A stretch of 57,526 nt of DNA from Alcanivoracaceae bacterium (GTDB taxonomy: Bacteria > Pseudomonadota > Gammaproteobacteria > Pseudomonadales > Alcanivoracaceae), in assembly GCA_027324795.1 (NCBI GenBank), contig DAHVSB010000007.1, forward strand, positions 1 through 57,526. The letters are read 5' to 3'. The position numbers were made by a program, and so were the translations under genes. The notes under the pieces were generated by a model. It worked only from the letters and a program-made list of their open reading frames with translations. It made no database searches and was not told where the DNA came from. Numbering within the stretch: the first letter of the stretch is position 1; each line of letters starts with the position of its first letter. Shown one piece after another: positions 9,678-19,999 of the stretch.

Positions 9678-10850
9678 TTGCGCAACAAAGCTCCCCTCGT
9701 TCAATCTTCCTTGTTCCTTATTATTGGTATCTTACTTATTGGCGCCAATCTACGTGTCCCCCTTACCTCGGTTGGCGCCTTAATTCCTTTTATTCGTGAA
9801 GATTTAGCTATCAGCAACACCCTAGCTGGCGCTATCACAACACTACCTCTGCTAGCCTTCGCTTTACTTTCACCTTTCGCGCCCCGTCTGGCCCGCTATT
9901 TCGGTATCGAAAGGACGCTAGGTATTGCGCTCGCTCTATTGCTACTCGGGATAATATTGCGTTCAGCTGCTGGCATTAGCCTGCTTTTCGCAGGTACTTT
10001 GTTTATTGGCTTAGCTATTGCTGTGGGCAATGTGCTGATACCCGCTGTGGTGAAACTACGCTTTCCTTTGCGAGTGGGCTTAATCACTGGCTTTTATGCT
10101 GTAGCCATGAATGTCTTTGGTGCACTGGGCTCAGGCATAAGCGTACCCATAGCAAACACAGGTCTAGGTTGGAAAGGTGCCCTCGCAATTTGGGGGCTGT
10201 TAACCCTTTTTACTTTGCTCATATGGTTGCCGCACACATCCTCAGCGCCCACCGCTTCTGTGGAATCACCAAATCAAACTAATAACCTGTGGCGCTCGCG
10301 CCTTGCGTGGCAAGTCACTCTATTTATGGGCTGCCAGTCGCTGATTTATTACACTCTTATCACTTGGCTACCAGATATTTTTGGTGCCAAAGGGTACTCC
10401 GAAAACACCGCTGGATGGCTTGTTTTCTTAATGCAGTTAGCGCTAATCCCAGTTACTTTTTTAGTTCCCTTGTTGGCAGAGAAATTCACTCAGCAAGTGG
10501 GCATGGCCTTAGCGGTTGCCAGCGCTTTTATGACTGGGCTGATAGGACTTTTGCTGCCCGCCAGTGTTTTCGATTTTGTTTGGGTAATTTTACTAGGTGC
10601 TGCCGGCGGGGGTGCTTTTGGACTTTCGATGATGTTCTTTACTTTACGTACTCAGAGTCCACGGCAAGCGGCAGAGCTTTCTGGCATGGCGCAGTCTGCA
10701 GGATACTTATTTGCCGCCACCGGCCCTGTATTAGTAGGTGCTTTGCAGGACATATCTGGAAACTGGCTAGCGCCCATCTCACTATTATTAGGAATAGCTG
10801 TACTGGTGCTCTTAAATGGTATTGCAGCGGGACGCAAGCGCTGGGTATAA
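9678..10850 (+). CDS. MFS transporter of the CynX/NimT type
   Basis: A 390-residue major-facilitator protein with about twelve hydrophobic helices. It opens with the CynX/NimT-type signature GANLRVPLTSVGALIPFI and continues with GNVLIPAVVKLRFP. Relatives include cyanate and 2-nitroimidazole transporters, but the substrate is not predictable. The start is a TTG with a strong AGGAGG five bases upstream (9667-9672), a clear case where the ribosome site decides a non-ATG start. It lies 58 bp after the SDR and may be co-transcribed. Confidence 0.85.
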   Translation: MRNKAPLVQSSLFLIIGILLIGANLRVPLTSVGALIPFIREDLAISNTLAGAITTLPLLAFALLSPFAPRLARYFGIERTLGIALALLLLGIILRSAAGISLLFAGTLFIGLAIAVGNVLIPAVVKLRFPLRVGLITGFYAVAMNVFGALGSGISVPIANTGLGWKGALAIWGLLTLFTLLIWLPHTSSAPTASVESPNQTNNLWRSRLAWQVTLFMGCQSLIYYTLITWLPDIFGAKGYSENTAGWLVFLMQLALIPVTFLVPLLAEKFTQQVGMALAVASAFMTGLIGLLLPASVFDFVWVILLGAAGGGAFGLSMMFFTLRTQSPRQAAELSGMAQSAGYLFAATGPVLVGALQDISGNWLAPISLLLGIAVLVLLNGIAAGRKRWV

Positions 10851-10872
10851 CCCAGGCTTGCACCTGTTGTAA

Positions 10873-11313
10873 TCAATGCACGATTAACACGGGACAATGA
10901 GCCGCTTGAGATACTTTATGGCTCACGCTGCCAAGCAACAAGCCTTTAACACCTTCCAAGCCGCGGCTACCAATCACAATCAACTGATAATCGTTTTTTT
11001 CAGCATGGCCTAATAATTGCAACGCAGGGTCGCCCTGCAAACGAACAGTATCCACTTGTACGCCTGCCGCTAGCCCTTCTTTCAGCTCTTCCGCCGCCTT
11101 GTCTAGCACACGCTGGTTATTAGCCGCATCTTCGTTAAGGACATTTTCGATTAAATCTCTTGAAACATAGGGATACGCTATCATGGAGCTTATTTTACTC
11201 ACATGGGCAAGTGTTATTAGCACCCCTTCTTGGGTCGCCACGCTTTGCACTGCTTTAAGCACTCGTTCGCGAGCTGCATCTTCATCCACAGCAACTAAAA
11301 TTCGTTGAAACAT
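10873..11313 (-). CDS. Universal stress protein (UspA family)
   Basis: A 146-residue single-domain Usp. The N-terminal strand RILVAVDED and the C-terminal ATP-type motif G-x2-G-x9-G-S (GSRGLEGVKGLLLGSVSHKV) fit the ATP-binding Usp subclass. The family is induced by starvation and other stresses, but its molecular role is poorly defined. It converges on the MFS gene and is followed upstream by galE on the same strand at a distance of 80 bp. Confidence 0.9.
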   Translation of the reverse strand: MFQRILVAVDEDAARERVLKAVQSVATQEGVLITLAHVSKISSMIAYPYVSRDLIENVLNEDAANNQRVLDKAAEELKEGLAAGVQVDTVRLQGDPALQLLGHAEKNDYQLIVIGSRGLEGVKGLLLGSVSHKVSQAAHCPVLIVH

Positions 11314-11393
11314 GTGTGACTCCTTTATTTAACTACATCACCATCCATGGTAAAGGCAATAACATAAGCTTGTATACCATCTAGCTCAATAAA

Positions 11394-12404
11394 CTAATCA
11401 CTATACCCACTGGGATTATTATGCTGCCAACGCCAAGCGTCTTCACACATCTCAGCCAAACCTCGAGTGGCTTTCCATCCCAATAGCGTTTCCGCCAAAC
11501 TCGGGTCAGCGTAGCATTGCGCCACATCACCAGCCCGGCGATGGACGATGTCATAAGGCACTGCTCGGCCAGAAGCCTTTTCAAAAGCATCAACCATCTC
11601 TAGCACCGAATAACCCACCCCCGTACCTAGGTTCACCGTCAAAACGCGTGGTTCGATTAAAGCCTCTAGTGCTTTAAGGTGTCCAAGGGCTAGGTCCACC
11701 ACATGGATGTAATCTCGCACACCGGTACCGTCGGGCGTGGGATAATCTCCACCAAAAACACTCAGCCGCTCCCGTTTCCCCACAGCCACCTGAGCAATAT
11801 AAGGCATTAAATTATTGGGTGTCCCCCGGGGATCTTCGCCAATCATTCCACTAGCATGCGCTCCCACCGGGTTAAAATAACGCAACAAGGCGATACTCCA
11901 AGCATTATCGGCTTGGTATAAATCGCGCAGCATTTCTTCAATAAAAAGTTTGCTGCGACCATAGGGGTTAGTTGCTGATAAAGGAAAATGCTCTTGGATA
12001 GGAACGCTTGCGGGGTCGCCGTACACTGTGGCTGAGGAGCTGAACACTAGGCGGCGGCAATTATGCCTTTCCATGGCTTCAAGAAGACGCATTGTGCCCA
12101 CAATATTGTTGTCGTAGTAGCGCAGAGGCTCAGCAACGGATTCGCCCACGGCTTTTAAGCCCGCAAAATGAACCACGGCTTCGATATCGCCAAGAGCAAA
12201 AGCTCGATCCAAGTCTGTACTAGAACGAATGTCACCTTGCACGAAGGTAACGGCTTTGCCAGTAATTTCCTCAACTCTTAGCAAAGCTTCACGAGAAGCA
12301 TTGCTAAGGTTATCGAGCACGACCAGTTCATAGCCTGCGGTAAGCAGCTCTACACACGTATGAGAACCGATATAACCTGCGCCCCCAGTTATTAAGCACT
12401 TCAT
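11394..12404 (-). CDS. galE: UDP-glucose 4-epimerase
   Basis: GalE interconverts UDP-glucose and UDP-galactose using bound NAD. The 336-residue protein has GGAGYIGSH at residues 7-15, the catalytic Ser in SSSATVYG and Tyr-x-x-x-Lys as [21 protein letters not shown] and [11 protein letters not shown] follow at the expected places. It is isolated from other sugar genes here, so its products probably feed surface polysaccharide. Confidence 0.95.
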   Translation of the reverse strand: MKCLITGGAGYIGSHTCVELLTAGYELVVLDNLSNASREALLRVEEITGKAVTFVQGDIRSSTDLDRAFALGDIEAVVHFAGLKAVGESVAEPLRYYDNNIVGTMRLLEAMERHNCRRLVFSSSATVYGDPASVPIQEHFPLSATNPYGRSKLFIEEMLRDLYQADNAWSIALLRYFNPVGAHASGMIGEDPRGTPNNLMPYIAQVAVGKRERLSVFGGDYPTPDGTGVRDYIHVVDLALGHLKALEALIEPRVLTVNLGTGVGYSVLEMVDAFEKASGRAVPYDIVHRRAGDVAQCYADPSLAETLLGWKATRGLAEMCEDAWRWQHNNPSGYSD

Positions 12405-12551
12405 GGTTGTGTCCTTTTACGTAAACGAAAGCGTTGTAGGATAACAGCACCGCCAATGTATTTGCCGATAAAACCGATATTTAACCAAAGCGCGCTATAC
12501 AATGAAACTTTAGGCAAGTGGCCCACAAAGCATCTAACAAAATTTAGACAT

Positions 12552-12576
12552 AAAAAAACCCTTGATTTCTCAAGGG
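12552..12576 (-). terminator. Rho-independent terminator after tRNA-Ser
   Basis: On the minus strand a 7-bp stem CCCTTGA/TCAAGGG with a 4-base loop (12559-12576) is followed by seven T residues (12552-12558). It lies 15 bp beyond the tRNA-Ser 3' end and reads in the same direction. Confidence 0.88.
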
Positions 12577-12590
12577 CTTACAGATGCGTA

Positions 12591-12682
12591 TGGCGGTGAG
12601 GGAGGGATTCGAACCCTCGATACGCTCTTAACGTATACTCCCTTAGCAGGGGAGCGCCTTCAGCCTGCTCGGCCACCTCACC
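12591..12682 (-). tRNA. tRNA-Ser(GCT)
   Basis: A 92-base class II tRNA including an encoded CCA. Acceptor stem GGTGAGG pairs with CCTCACC, the anticodon loop CTGCTAA gives anticodon GCT, the long variable arm is present, and the T-arm reads GGTTCGAATCC. Its position downstream of csrA matches the Pseudomonas-type order alaS-lysC-csrA-tRNA-Ser. Confidence 0.96.
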
Positions 12683-12778
12683 TAACACGAAAACAAAAAA
12701 ACTAACGTGTTTAGGTTCCATTTTCCATCGGAACGGGGCGCATCATACCACCTTTAAAAAAAATTCCTAGTGCTTTTT

Positions 12779-12967
12779 TTAGGCTGTGCCTTCATCTGCT
12801 TGTTTTTCGTTCTGAATTCGCAAATAAATTTCTTCACGATGAACAGAGATGTCGCGCGGGGCATCAACACCGATACGTACTTGATTGCCTTTAACACCTA
12901 ATACAGTAACCGTGACGTTATCGCCTATCACTAAAGTTTCGCCGACACGGCGAGTTAAAATTAACAT
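12779..12967 (-). CDS. csrA: CsrA/RsmA, global post-transcriptional regulator
   Basis: CsrA is a small dimeric RNA-binding protein that blocks or exposes ribosome sites bearing GGA motifs. The 62-residue sequence is canonical: [16 protein letters not shown] at the start, [16 protein letters not shown] in the middle, and HREEIYLRI. The RNA-contact residues Arg6-Arg7 and Arg44-equivalent are kept. GGAGGG lies 7 bases before the ATG. A non-coding stretch of about 165 bp separates it from lysC and probably holds its promoter. Confidence 0.97.
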   Translation of the reverse strand: MLILTRRVGETLVIGDNVTVTVLGVKGNQVRIGVDAPRDISVHREEIYLRIQNEKQADEGTA

Positions 12968-13080
12968 TGATCCCTCCTGGGTCCTTGCGAAGCACTAACG
13001 AGTAAGACTCTTCCTTTGACCGTTGGTTAATATTTTTGTTCTCGAGCCTTAACTATACCGGGTGCATTATGCGGTAACTT

Positions 13081-13105
13081 GGCGCGGTTGTCTCACAACT
13101 GCGCC
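13081..13105. terminator. Hairpin downstream of lysC
   Basis: An 11-bp inverted repeat (GGCGCGGTTGT with ACAACTGCGCC, one mismatch, 3-base loop) begins 26 bp after the lysC stop. No T-run follows on either strand, so it is only a possible terminator or mRNA 3'-end structure between lysC and csrA. Confidence 0.4.
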
Positions 13106-13131
13106 TATTACACATATAGCTAAATGTAATA

Positions 13132-14352
13132 TTACACTTGGTCCAACTCAAATGCGGTGTGCAACGCACGAACAGCCAATTCCAAGTATTTTTCCGCAAT
13201 AACTACTGAGATCTTAATCTCCGATGTGGAAATCATCTCAATGTTTATGCCCTCTTCTGCCAAGGCGTGGAACATTTTGCTTGCTACGCCTGCGTGTGAG
13301 CGCATGCCTACACCCACTAGAGAAATTTTCGCTATTTTATCGTTAGTAATAACTTCGCGTGCACCGAGCTCTTTACTAATGCGCTCGAGCACTGCTTTAC
13401 CTTTCTCAAGATCGTTGCGATGCAATGTGAAGGTGAAATCAGTCAAGCCATCAAGACCGACGTTTTGCACTATCATATCTACTTCGATGCCTGCTTCGCC
13501 CACAGGACCTAAAATTTTCGAAGCAATACCAGGGGTATCAGGCACTCCACGCAATGTAATTTTTGCTTCATCACGGGTAAATGCAATCCCGGAAATTACC
13601 GGCTGTTCCATATCCACCTCATCATCAACGGTAATTAAAGTACCAGGGCCATCCTCAAAACTTGATAGCACTCGCAAAGGCACATTGTATTTTCCTGCAA
13701 ACTCCACTGAGCGAATCTGCAATATTTTTGAGCCCAGGCTCGCCATTTCGAGCATTTCTTCAAACGTAATACGGTCTAGGCGACGCGCCTTTTCCACCAC
13801 GCGAGGGTCCGTGCTATAGACGCCATCCACATCGGTGTATATTTGGCATTCATCCGCACCAAGAGCCGCCGCCAATGCTACAGCCGTAGTATCGCTGCCG
13901 CCACGACCAAGCGTTGTAATATTGCCTTCTGGGTCAACACCTTGGAACCCTGCTACTATAACCACTCGGCCTTTATCTAAATCCGTTTGAATGGGTTGGC
14001 TATCAATTTCTTGAATACGGGCTTTCCCATATGAGGTATCCGTTAAAATCTTAACTTGGCTACCGGTATAAGAACGGGCGTCGATACCCTTGTCTTGGAG
14101 GGCCATGGCTAACAAAGCAATGGTTACTTGCTCACCTGTGGAAACAAGCACGTCCATTTCGCGCTCGTTAGGCTTGGTGGCCACTTCGCTAGCTAAGCTG
14201 ATCAAGCGATTGGTTTCGCCACTCATGGCTGAAACCACCACCACTACCTGATCGCCCTGTTGATGGAAACTAGCCAGTTTATCGGCCACCGCTTTAATTC
14301 TGTCTGGGTTCGCGACGGAGGTACCGCCGTACTTTTGTACAATTAGGGCCAT
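13132..14352 (-). CDS. lysC: Aspartate kinase
   Basis: LysC phosphorylates aspartate, the first step to lysine, threonine and methionine. The ATG at 14352 gives 406 residues beginning MALIVQKYGGTSVANPDRI. The 16 extra upstream residues from an earlier ATG are not family-like. The catalytic domain carries KYGGTSV, GFQGVDPEG and TTLGRGGSDTTAVALAAAL. Two C-terminal ACT domains (from about 265) bind feedback effectors. Only 71 bp separate it from alaS, so no lysine riboswitch fits upstream. Confidence 0.95.
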   Translation of the reverse strand: MALIVQKYGGTSVANPDRIKAVADKLASFHQQGDQVVVVVSAMSGETNRLISLASEVATKPNEREMDVLVSTGEQVTIALLAMALQDKGIDARSYTGSQVKILTDTSYGKARIQEIDSQPIQTDLDKGRVVIVAGFQGVDPEGNITTLGRGGSDTTAVALAAALGADECQIYTDVDGVYSTDPRVVEKARRLDRITFEEMLEMASLGSKILQIRSVEFAGKYNVPLRVLSSFEDGPGTLITVDDEVDMEQPVISGIAFTRDEAKITLRGVPDTPGIASKILGPVGEAGIEVDMIVQNVGLDGLTDFTFTLHRNDLEKGKAVLERISKELGAREVITNDKIAKISLVGVGMRSHAGVASKMFHALAEEGINIEMISTSEIKISVVIAEKYLELAVRALHTAFELDQV

Positions 14353-14423
14353 ATCACACTGTCGGTTATTGAAGGAAGAAATGAGGCAACACTGTAACAT
14401 ATTTGCCTCAACCTACGAAAATA

Positions 14424-17024
14424 TTACTCGCGTTCAGACACCCATGTCATCACACTTTTTAATGCCTCTGGCAATGCTGCTGGATTATTGCCGCCTCCTT
14501 GAGCCATGTCAGGGCGACCGCCGCCTTTGCCATCGATTTGTTCTGCCACGTGGCGAATCAAATCACCTGCGGGATACTGTTTAGCAATATTTTTAGTAGC
14601 GCCCGCCACGAGAGAGACCTTTTTGCCCTCTGTGGCAGCCAGCACAATTACAGCGGAACCTAACTGATCCTTTAGCTTATCCACTGCCATACGCAGCGCC
14701 TTGCTATCTGCGCCATTAAGCTCAGCAGCCACCACTTTAACACCGTTTACCTCTTGTGCTTGGCTGCGTAAGTCTGTGCCACTTCCGGTGGCAAGCTGCT
14801 GTTTTAAACGCGCAAGCTCTCGCTCCTGCTCGCGGCTACGCTTCACTAGTTGCTCAACACGCGAGCCTACCTGCTCTGGAGCCACATTAAGTTGTGATGA
14901 AATTCCAATCAGAGTGGCTTCGCGTTGCTGCAAAAAAGCAAGCGCATACTTACCACACACAGCTTCAATTCTACGCACACCCGCAGAAGACGCTCCTTCG
15001 TGGGTAATTTTAAACAAGCCTATTTGCCCTGTATTCGCCACGTGGGTTCCACCACACAGTTCTTTCGAGAAGGCTTCTTGCCCCATGGTGAGAACGCGCA
15101 CTTGGTCATCATATTTTTCACCAAATAGCGCCATGGCACCTGCTGCTTTTGCCTCCTCCATGCTCATGAGCTCAGTGGTAACAGGGGTATTAGCAAAAAC
15201 CTGTTCATTGACCAAATTCTCCACCGCTGTAATTTCTTCTGCTGTCATGGCTTGATCATGGGCAAAATCGAAACGCAGATAATCCGGCGCCACTAAAGAA
15301 CCTTTTTGTTGCACATGCTCACCTAGCACTTGTTGCAAGGCTGCGTGCATTAAGTGAGTGGCTGAGTGGTGCTGCATAATACTTAAGCGCCGCGCTTCAT
15401 CTACTTGGGGACTCAAGCGTTGCCCCACGCTTAAGCTGCCTTGAATCACTTTGCCCACATGAACGATGGCATCTTGGCGCTTACGCGTATCTGTCACTGA
15501 AAACTCAACACCATTGGTTACTAGCACCCCCGTGTCACCGGTCTGACCACCCGCTTCCGCATAGAAGGGAGTTTGGTCGAGCACTACCAAGCCATCCTCG
15601 CCAACAGTTAGGCTATCCACAGCCTCACCGTCTTTATACAAACCAAGGATCTGAGCCTCGGGCAAAGCAATTCCGTCATACCCCGTGAACTCGCTCGCCA
15701 CGTCAATCGCCAAGCGGTCACTATAATCGCTTGCGAAAGCATCTGCGCCACGAGCGCGTTCACGCTGTTGCTCCATGCAGGCCTCAAATCCTTCCATATC
15801 AATGGTAAGGTTGCGCTCACGCGCCACATCAGCGGTTAAATCTGGTGGAAAGCCATGGGTATCGTAAAGAGTGAACACCACTTCCCCTGGTAACATCGTG
15901 CCTTGCAAACCTTCAATCGCTTGCTCTAGCACACGCATACCTTGAGCTAAGGTGCGAATAAACTGCTGCTCTTCATTAAGCAAGGCGCGCTCAATGCGGG
16001 TTTGCTGCTCCACCAAAATAGGGTACGCCTCGCCCATTTGCTCAACCAAAGCGGCCACCAAGGTATGGAAAAAAGGCTCATGATGGCCAAGCTGGTGACC
16101 ATGGCGCAAAGCACGACGAATAATGCGACGCAACACATAGCCACGCCCCTCATTAGAGGGCAACACGCCATCAGCAATTAAAAATGCCGAGGAACGAATA
16201 TGGTCAGCGATAACTCGCAAAGACTTTTGTGTTAAATCCGTGGTACCAGTGGCTTGGGCCGCTGCTTTTAGTAGGGCTTGAAATAAATCGATTTCATAGT
16301 TGGAATGCACGCCCTGCATTACTGCTGCAATACGCTCAAGACCCATCCCTGTATCCACAGAAGGCTTAGGTAAGGGCTCTAAGGTGCCATCGGGCTGGCG
16401 GTCATATTGCATAAACACAAGGTTCCAAATCTCGATATAACGATCGAGGTCATCGCCTTCAGAACCGGGTGGGCCGCCCGGTACATCCTCTCCGTGGTCA
16501 TAAAAAATCTCTGAGGAAGGCCCGCAGGGACCTGTGTCCCCCATTTGCCAAAAATTATCTTCGTCTAAGCGGGAAAAACGCTCTGGGCTCACTCCCATCT
16601 CTTTAATCCAAATATCCGCCGCTTCGTCATCGGAAACGTGCACAGTGACCCATAGCTTTTCTTCGGGCAGGCCTAGCTCTTTGGTTAAAAACTGCCATGC
16701 AAACTGTATGGCCTCGCGCTTAAAGTAATCGCCAAAACTAAAGTTACCAAGCATTTCAAAAAATGTGTGGTGGCGCGCTGTATAACCCACGTTTTCTAAA
16801 TCATTGTGCTTTCCACCCGCTCGCACACAACGCTGGCTACTGGCGGCGCGTTGATAATCGCGATGTTCACGACCTAGGAACACATCCTTAAACTGGTTCA
16901 TCCCCGCGTTGGTAAACAACAGTGTGGGGTCGTTGTCGGGAATTAACGAGCTAGAAGCCACCACTTGGTGACCTTGGCGGGCAAAAAAATCAAGAAATCG
17001 TTGTCGTAATTCAGCGCTATTCAT
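14424..17024 (-). CDS. alaS: Alanyl-tRNA synthetase
   Basis: AlaS charges tRNA-Ala and edits mischarged Ser and Gly. The 866-residue length is typical. Features in order: the class II catalytic core ([20 protein letters not shown]..., motif 2 [17 protein letters not shown]), the editing domain with [12 protein letters not shown] and the second zinc-binding part [13 protein letters not shown], and the glycine-rich C-Ala domain ending [17 protein letters not shown]. It is followed by lysC and csrA as in pseudomonads. Confidence 0.98.
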   Translation of the reverse strand: MNSAELRQRFLDFFARQGHQVVASSSLIPDNDPTLLFTNAGMNQFKDVFLGREHRDYQRAASSQRCVRAGGKHNDLENVGYTARHHTFFEMLGNFSFGDYFKREAIQFAWQFLTKELGLPEEKLWVTVHVSDDEAADIWIKEMGVSPERFSRLDEDNFWQMGDTGPCGPSSEIFYDHGEDVPGGPPGSEGDDLDRYIEIWNLVFMQYDRQPDGTLEPLPKPSVDTGMGLERIAAVMQGVHSNYEIDLFQALLKAAAQATGTTDLTQKSLRVIADHIRSSAFLIADGVLPSNEGRGYVLRRIIRRALRHGHQLGHHEPFFHTLVAALVEQMGEAYPILVEQQTRIERALLNEEQQFIRTLAQGMRVLEQAIEGLQGTMLPGEVVFTLYDTHGFPPDLTADVARERNLTIDMEGFEACMEQQRERARGADAFASDYSDRLAIDVASEFTGYDGIALPEAQILGLYKDGEAVDSLTVGEDGLVVLDQTPFYAEAGGQTGDTGVLVTNGVEFSVTDTRKRQDAIVHVGKVIQGSLSVGQRLSPQVDEARRLSIMQHHSATHLMHAALQQVLGEHVQQKGSLVAPDYLRFDFAHDQAMTAEEITAVENLVNEQVFANTPVTTELMSMEEAKAAGAMALFGEKYDDQVRVLTMGQEAFSKELCGGTHVANTGQIGLFKITHEGASSAGVRRIEAVCGKYALAFLQQREATLIGISSQLNVAPEQVGSRVEQLVKRSREQERELARLKQQLATGSGTDLRSQAQEVNGVKVVAAELNGADSKALRMAVDKLKDQLGSAVIVLAATEGKKVSLVAGATKNIAKQYPAGDLIRHVAEQIDGKGGGRPDMAQGGGNNPAALPEALKSVMTWVSERE

Positions 17025-17128
17025 AATCTCACTGCTTATATTTGGATACGGAATGGCGGAAGTATAACCGCCAATGAGTTTAGATTCGATGCTTCTATAG
17101 GTTTGCGTAAGCTATAAGGCTTATTGCC

Positions 17129-18523
17129 TTACTTAAACGGCAATAGCGCTGCAAATTCCTGTTGCAGCTGTTGTGCCAATGCCAGGTGCTGCGCTTGGCG
17201 CCATCCATCGCGCGGCGTTCTTAGTTTGCCCCATGCGCACCACTCAGGATGCGCACGAGCTTGCTCGATGGGCTCCGGCATTTTAGCCACTTGCCAAGCC
17301 TCTTCGGCTTGTTCAGGCAAAACGATAGCACCCTGAGCGCCATGGCCACGACGATTAAGCTCACCTATCAATAGGTATAAACGCAATATTAAAGCTCGCA
17401 ATAGCACATCCTCCACTGTAAGCACGCGTTTGCCCTCCCACCATTGCTGCAACCGAGACCCATAGTGGCGCCACGTTTGCGCACCTGCTCCTAGCGTGGC
17501 GCCAAGCACAGTGCCCACACCCAGTGACAAACCTCCTGTGGCCACATCAAATCCAGCGCCAAGCGCAGCACCTGTGGCAAGCCCTTTGCTAGCTTTAATG
17601 CCCATTATCTGCAAGGTAGCGGGATGAAAGAGGTCCTGCTGCCAACGGCCTTCTACTTGGGCATAAAAAGACATTTGAAGCTCGTTGTTAGTAAAGCCGT
17701 ATAAAGCTAATAAGTGCTCAATGGTCTTTTGTTCTGCCTTGCGCACCTTTTCTTTGAGCTGCTCGAGCGCTTCACCTTGTTCGCCCTCATAAATCACCAA
17801 CCGATAAGCCGCAGCATTTATCACTAGCTCGGCCACATACTCGCTCGCTGTTTGCCATCGTTCTTGCCCCTGCTCCTTAATGAGTTGCTGCCATTGCTGC
17901 AATACTGTCGCATGGCTCTGAAGCACAGTGGAAAGCGTTTGATACAAGGTGAACTCACCTGAAACAGGTGGGGCACTTGCATCAAATGCCACCACCGAAT
18001 GCAGATTGACGCGTGTTAATTCTTGCCGCCACAGGCGCTCTTCATCAGGGTGGTGCAGGGTAAAATTAAGTACTGGCAATACAGGCTTGCCGCAAAGCTG
18101 CAATAACGCCAGCTCATCAAAATACTTTTGCAACACAGGCGTGCGCACATCAATCACAAACAACACTGCATCAGAATGCATAAGTTGACGCAGAACTTTG
18201 GCCTCTTGCTGAAAATCATACTGCGCGCGCGTAGAGCTTAAGAAAAGCTGTACTTTTTCTTCGCCTTGCCAGTGTTGCAGCCCTTTTTGGCGCGCCAGTT
18301 CGTCCATATGTTCACGCAGCGCCATAGCATCTTCGAGCCCGGGGGTATCGTAAAGCACAAGCAAATCTTCTCGTTGGCCCAGTGGTAATGCTTCCACATG
18401 TTGAGTAGTGCCGGGGGCATTCGCCACCTGCCCAAAGGCAGCATTGCGGCCCAACGTTCGCATTAGCGAAGTCTTGCCCACATTGGTATGCCCTGCCACC
18501 ATCAAGTGCAGTGGTTGTGCCAT
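17129..18523 (-). CDS. DUF3482 GTPase
   Basis: A 464-residue Era/TrmE-like GTPase. The P-loop is AGHTNVGKTSL (residues 10-20) and G3 is DTPGLED, but a clear NKxD motif is missing (LPVLNFTLHH stands in that area). The C-terminal half fits the DUF3482 region, with a Gly/Ala-rich segment at about 310-345 (ATGAALGAGFDVATGGLSLGVG) that could touch a membrane. One base separates it from the DUF2868 gene upstream. DUF2868 and DUF3482 proteins are habitual neighbours, implying a joint, uncharacterised membrane function. Confidence 0.82.
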   Translation of the reverse strand: MAQPLHLMVAGHTNVGKTSLMRTLGRNAAFGQVANAPGTTQHVEALPLGQREDLLVLYDTPGLEDAMALREHMDELARQKGLQHWQGEEKVQLFLSSTRAQYDFQQEAKVLRQLMHSDAVLFVIDVRTPVLQKYFDELALLQLCGKPVLPVLNFTLHHPDEERLWRQELTRVNLHSVVAFDASAPPVSGEFTLYQTLSTVLQSHATVLQQWQQLIKEQGQERWQTASEYVAELVINAAAYRLVIYEGEQGEALEQLKEKVRKAEQKTIEHLLALYGFTNNELQMSFYAQVEGRWQQDLFHPATLQIMGIKASKGLATGAALGAGFDVATGGLSLGVGTVLGATLGAGAQTWRHYGSRLQQWWEGKRVLTVEDVLLRALILRLYLLIGELNRRGHGAQGAIVLPEQAEEAWQVAKMPEPIEQARAHPEWCAWGKLRTPRDGWRQAQHLALAQQLQQEFAALLPFK

Positions 18524-18524
18524 G

Positions 18525-19373
18525 TTATTCCTGCCTTAACCAGTCGCTTCGTTCTACCCATTCAAGCTGCATTGAGTCCACTTGCTCACGCCACATATGC
18601 TTTTGCTCTTGATTTGACGTGGCAATCAACATAAGCCCCACAGCTTCGCTATGTATTCTCAACTCGGCCGCAAAGCGTTTTAACCCTCGGTCAGGCGTTA
18701 AGTTGGCATCGCAAATCAGCAGTATCTTGCGAGCTCCATGGGGCAATGCTGCTAAATAAGATAATACCTCCACCTGCTGCTGACGCCCATCTACCTGAGC
18801 AAAACCCTTTGCGTCCTCTTCAAATTTGTGTTGCTGTACCAGATGAGGCGCTAGTTCATAGCCCACCCAAACAAGCTCACCCTGGTTAAAGTCTTTCTCA
18901 TATGGAGTGGCAACCAATGGATGTGAAGCTCCCCTGCCGCGCGCGTCGGTGATGGAAGTTGTTCTGGCGTCGAACCATGCTTTAACAGACAGCCATTCTG
19001 GCGGCAACGGCAGAGGCACGGGCTTACGCAGCTGCCACAGCCTCTCCATGGCAAATAACAAAAGCAGCAACCGTGGCAGCCAGCCCACTAAAAATACCAC
19101 CCACAAAAGCCAAGCACCCCATTGATAGCGCGCCAGCTCAGCATATTGCACTCCCTCACCTGTAGCACGCACTAAATCTGCATCGGGCAAAGCTAAGCCC
19201 AGCCAAGCGGCTGGCTTGCCCAGAGCCACTACAACAGGCACTATGTGTTCACTAAACAACAGCGTGGAGCCCCAATAAAAACCATAGTCCTGGGTGAGTA
19301 ATTTAACTCCAAGGCCGAGCCAAACGCCGCTCATAAAACTCAACCAAAAGCCGTGGACAACAACACTTGCCAA
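18525..19373 (-). CDS. DUF2868 protein, C-terminal part (split gene)
   Basis: This 282-residue frame holds the second half of a DUF2868 membrane protein. It has a membrane helix near residues 10-30, another at about 85-110, and the typical soluble tail (WVGYELAPHL, LLICDANLTPDRGLKRFAAEL). Its apparent start is a TTG at 19373 lying inside the upstream frame. Family members are single chains of about 450 residues, and this frame plus 19340-19912 together give that size. I therefore read the two as one gene broken by a one-base loss, or alternatively expressed as two coupled chains. Confidence 0.75.
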   Translation of the reverse strand: MASVVVHGFWLSFMSGVWLGLGVKLLTQDYGFYWGSTLLFSEHIVPVVVALGKPAAWLGLALPDADLVRATGEGVQYAELARYQWGAWLLWVVFLVGWLPRLLLLLFAMERLWQLRKPVPLPLPPEWLSVKAWFDARTTSITDARGRGASHPLVATPYEKDFNQGELVWVGYELAPHLVQQHKFEEDAKGFAQVDGRQQQVEVLSYLAALPHGARKILLICDANLTPDRGLKRFAAELRIHSEAVGLMLIATSNQEQKHMWREQVDSMQLEWVERSDWLRQE

Positions 19374-19912
19374 CCAAGGCGTAGCTTTTGGCGTTGCAGA
19401 AAACTCAATAATCCATCAACCAAGTGGGCGCTGTTTTTTTTGCCACTGACCCATTGAACAATTTGAAACAACCACTCACCACTATTGCGCTTTCTGCCAA
19501 CCATCATGGCAACCACCCAAACCCCAATGGCGAGGAAATTAATGCCAAGCAGCAATAGTAGCGCCCACAGCAAGTTTATTTTTTCGTTATGGTCAGCCAA
19601 AAAACCCAAACTGGTGGAGCCGCCCAAAAAGAAAGCCAAGAACAATAAAACAACCAAACAACGGCGATACCAATCTAGCACCACCTCTTGCTGATGCTGG
19701 TAACCCAAGTCATTAGCCAACAAAACAGCCCTGCGTGTTAAAACGTCATTGCCTGACCACGCTTCTGCAACCACTCGTTGATTCACTACTGCATCATCAA
19801 AACACCCACTTTCCGCCTCCTGCAGACGCACGGTCTCAGCAAGCCAAACCGCTCTCCATGAACTCGTCAATGGAAACGCAAACCAACATAAAAACTGCTT
19901 AATTACTTTCAA
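19340..19912 (-). CDS. DUF2868 protein, N-terminal part (split gene)
   Basis: The 190-residue N-terminal piece of a DUF2868 protein has WLAETVRLQEAESGCFDDA near the start and two membrane helices (about 85-105 and 112-138). It runs out of frame after RLGWQ, just where the downstream frame continues with HGFWLSFMSGVWLG. Reading on requires one added base (or a -1 shift) in 19350-19368. No heptameric slippery motif is visible, so programmed shifting is unlikely. The start is a TTG with a purine-rich AGAGAAG upstream. It diverges from folA. Confidence 0.7.
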   Translation of the reverse strand: MKVIKQFLCWFAFPLTSSWRAVWLAETVRLQEAESGCFDDAVVNQRVVAEAWSGNDVLTRRAVLLANDLGYQHQQEVVLDWYRRCLVVLLFLAFFLGGSTSLGFLADHNEKINLLWALLLLLGINFLAIGVWVVAMMVGRKRNSGEWLFQIVQWVSGKKNSAHLVDGLLSFLQRQKLRLGWQVLLSTAFG

Positions 19913-19999
19913 CAGCTTCTCTCTTCTTATTCATAAGCTCTGTTATTTCGACAACGACGCAGTACAATGCCACCCAACACACTCGCAAAAGGACGCATC

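Noticed and set aside
10289-10900. 203-residue plus-strand frame overlapping the MFS gene
   Set aside because: It is an out-of-frame reading of the transporter. The frame from TTG 9678 has the full set of membrane helices and a strong ribosome site.
14353-14423. Lysine riboswitch upstream of lysC
   Set aside because: The gap to alaS is only 71 bp, too short for the lysine aptamer, and no such structure is seen.
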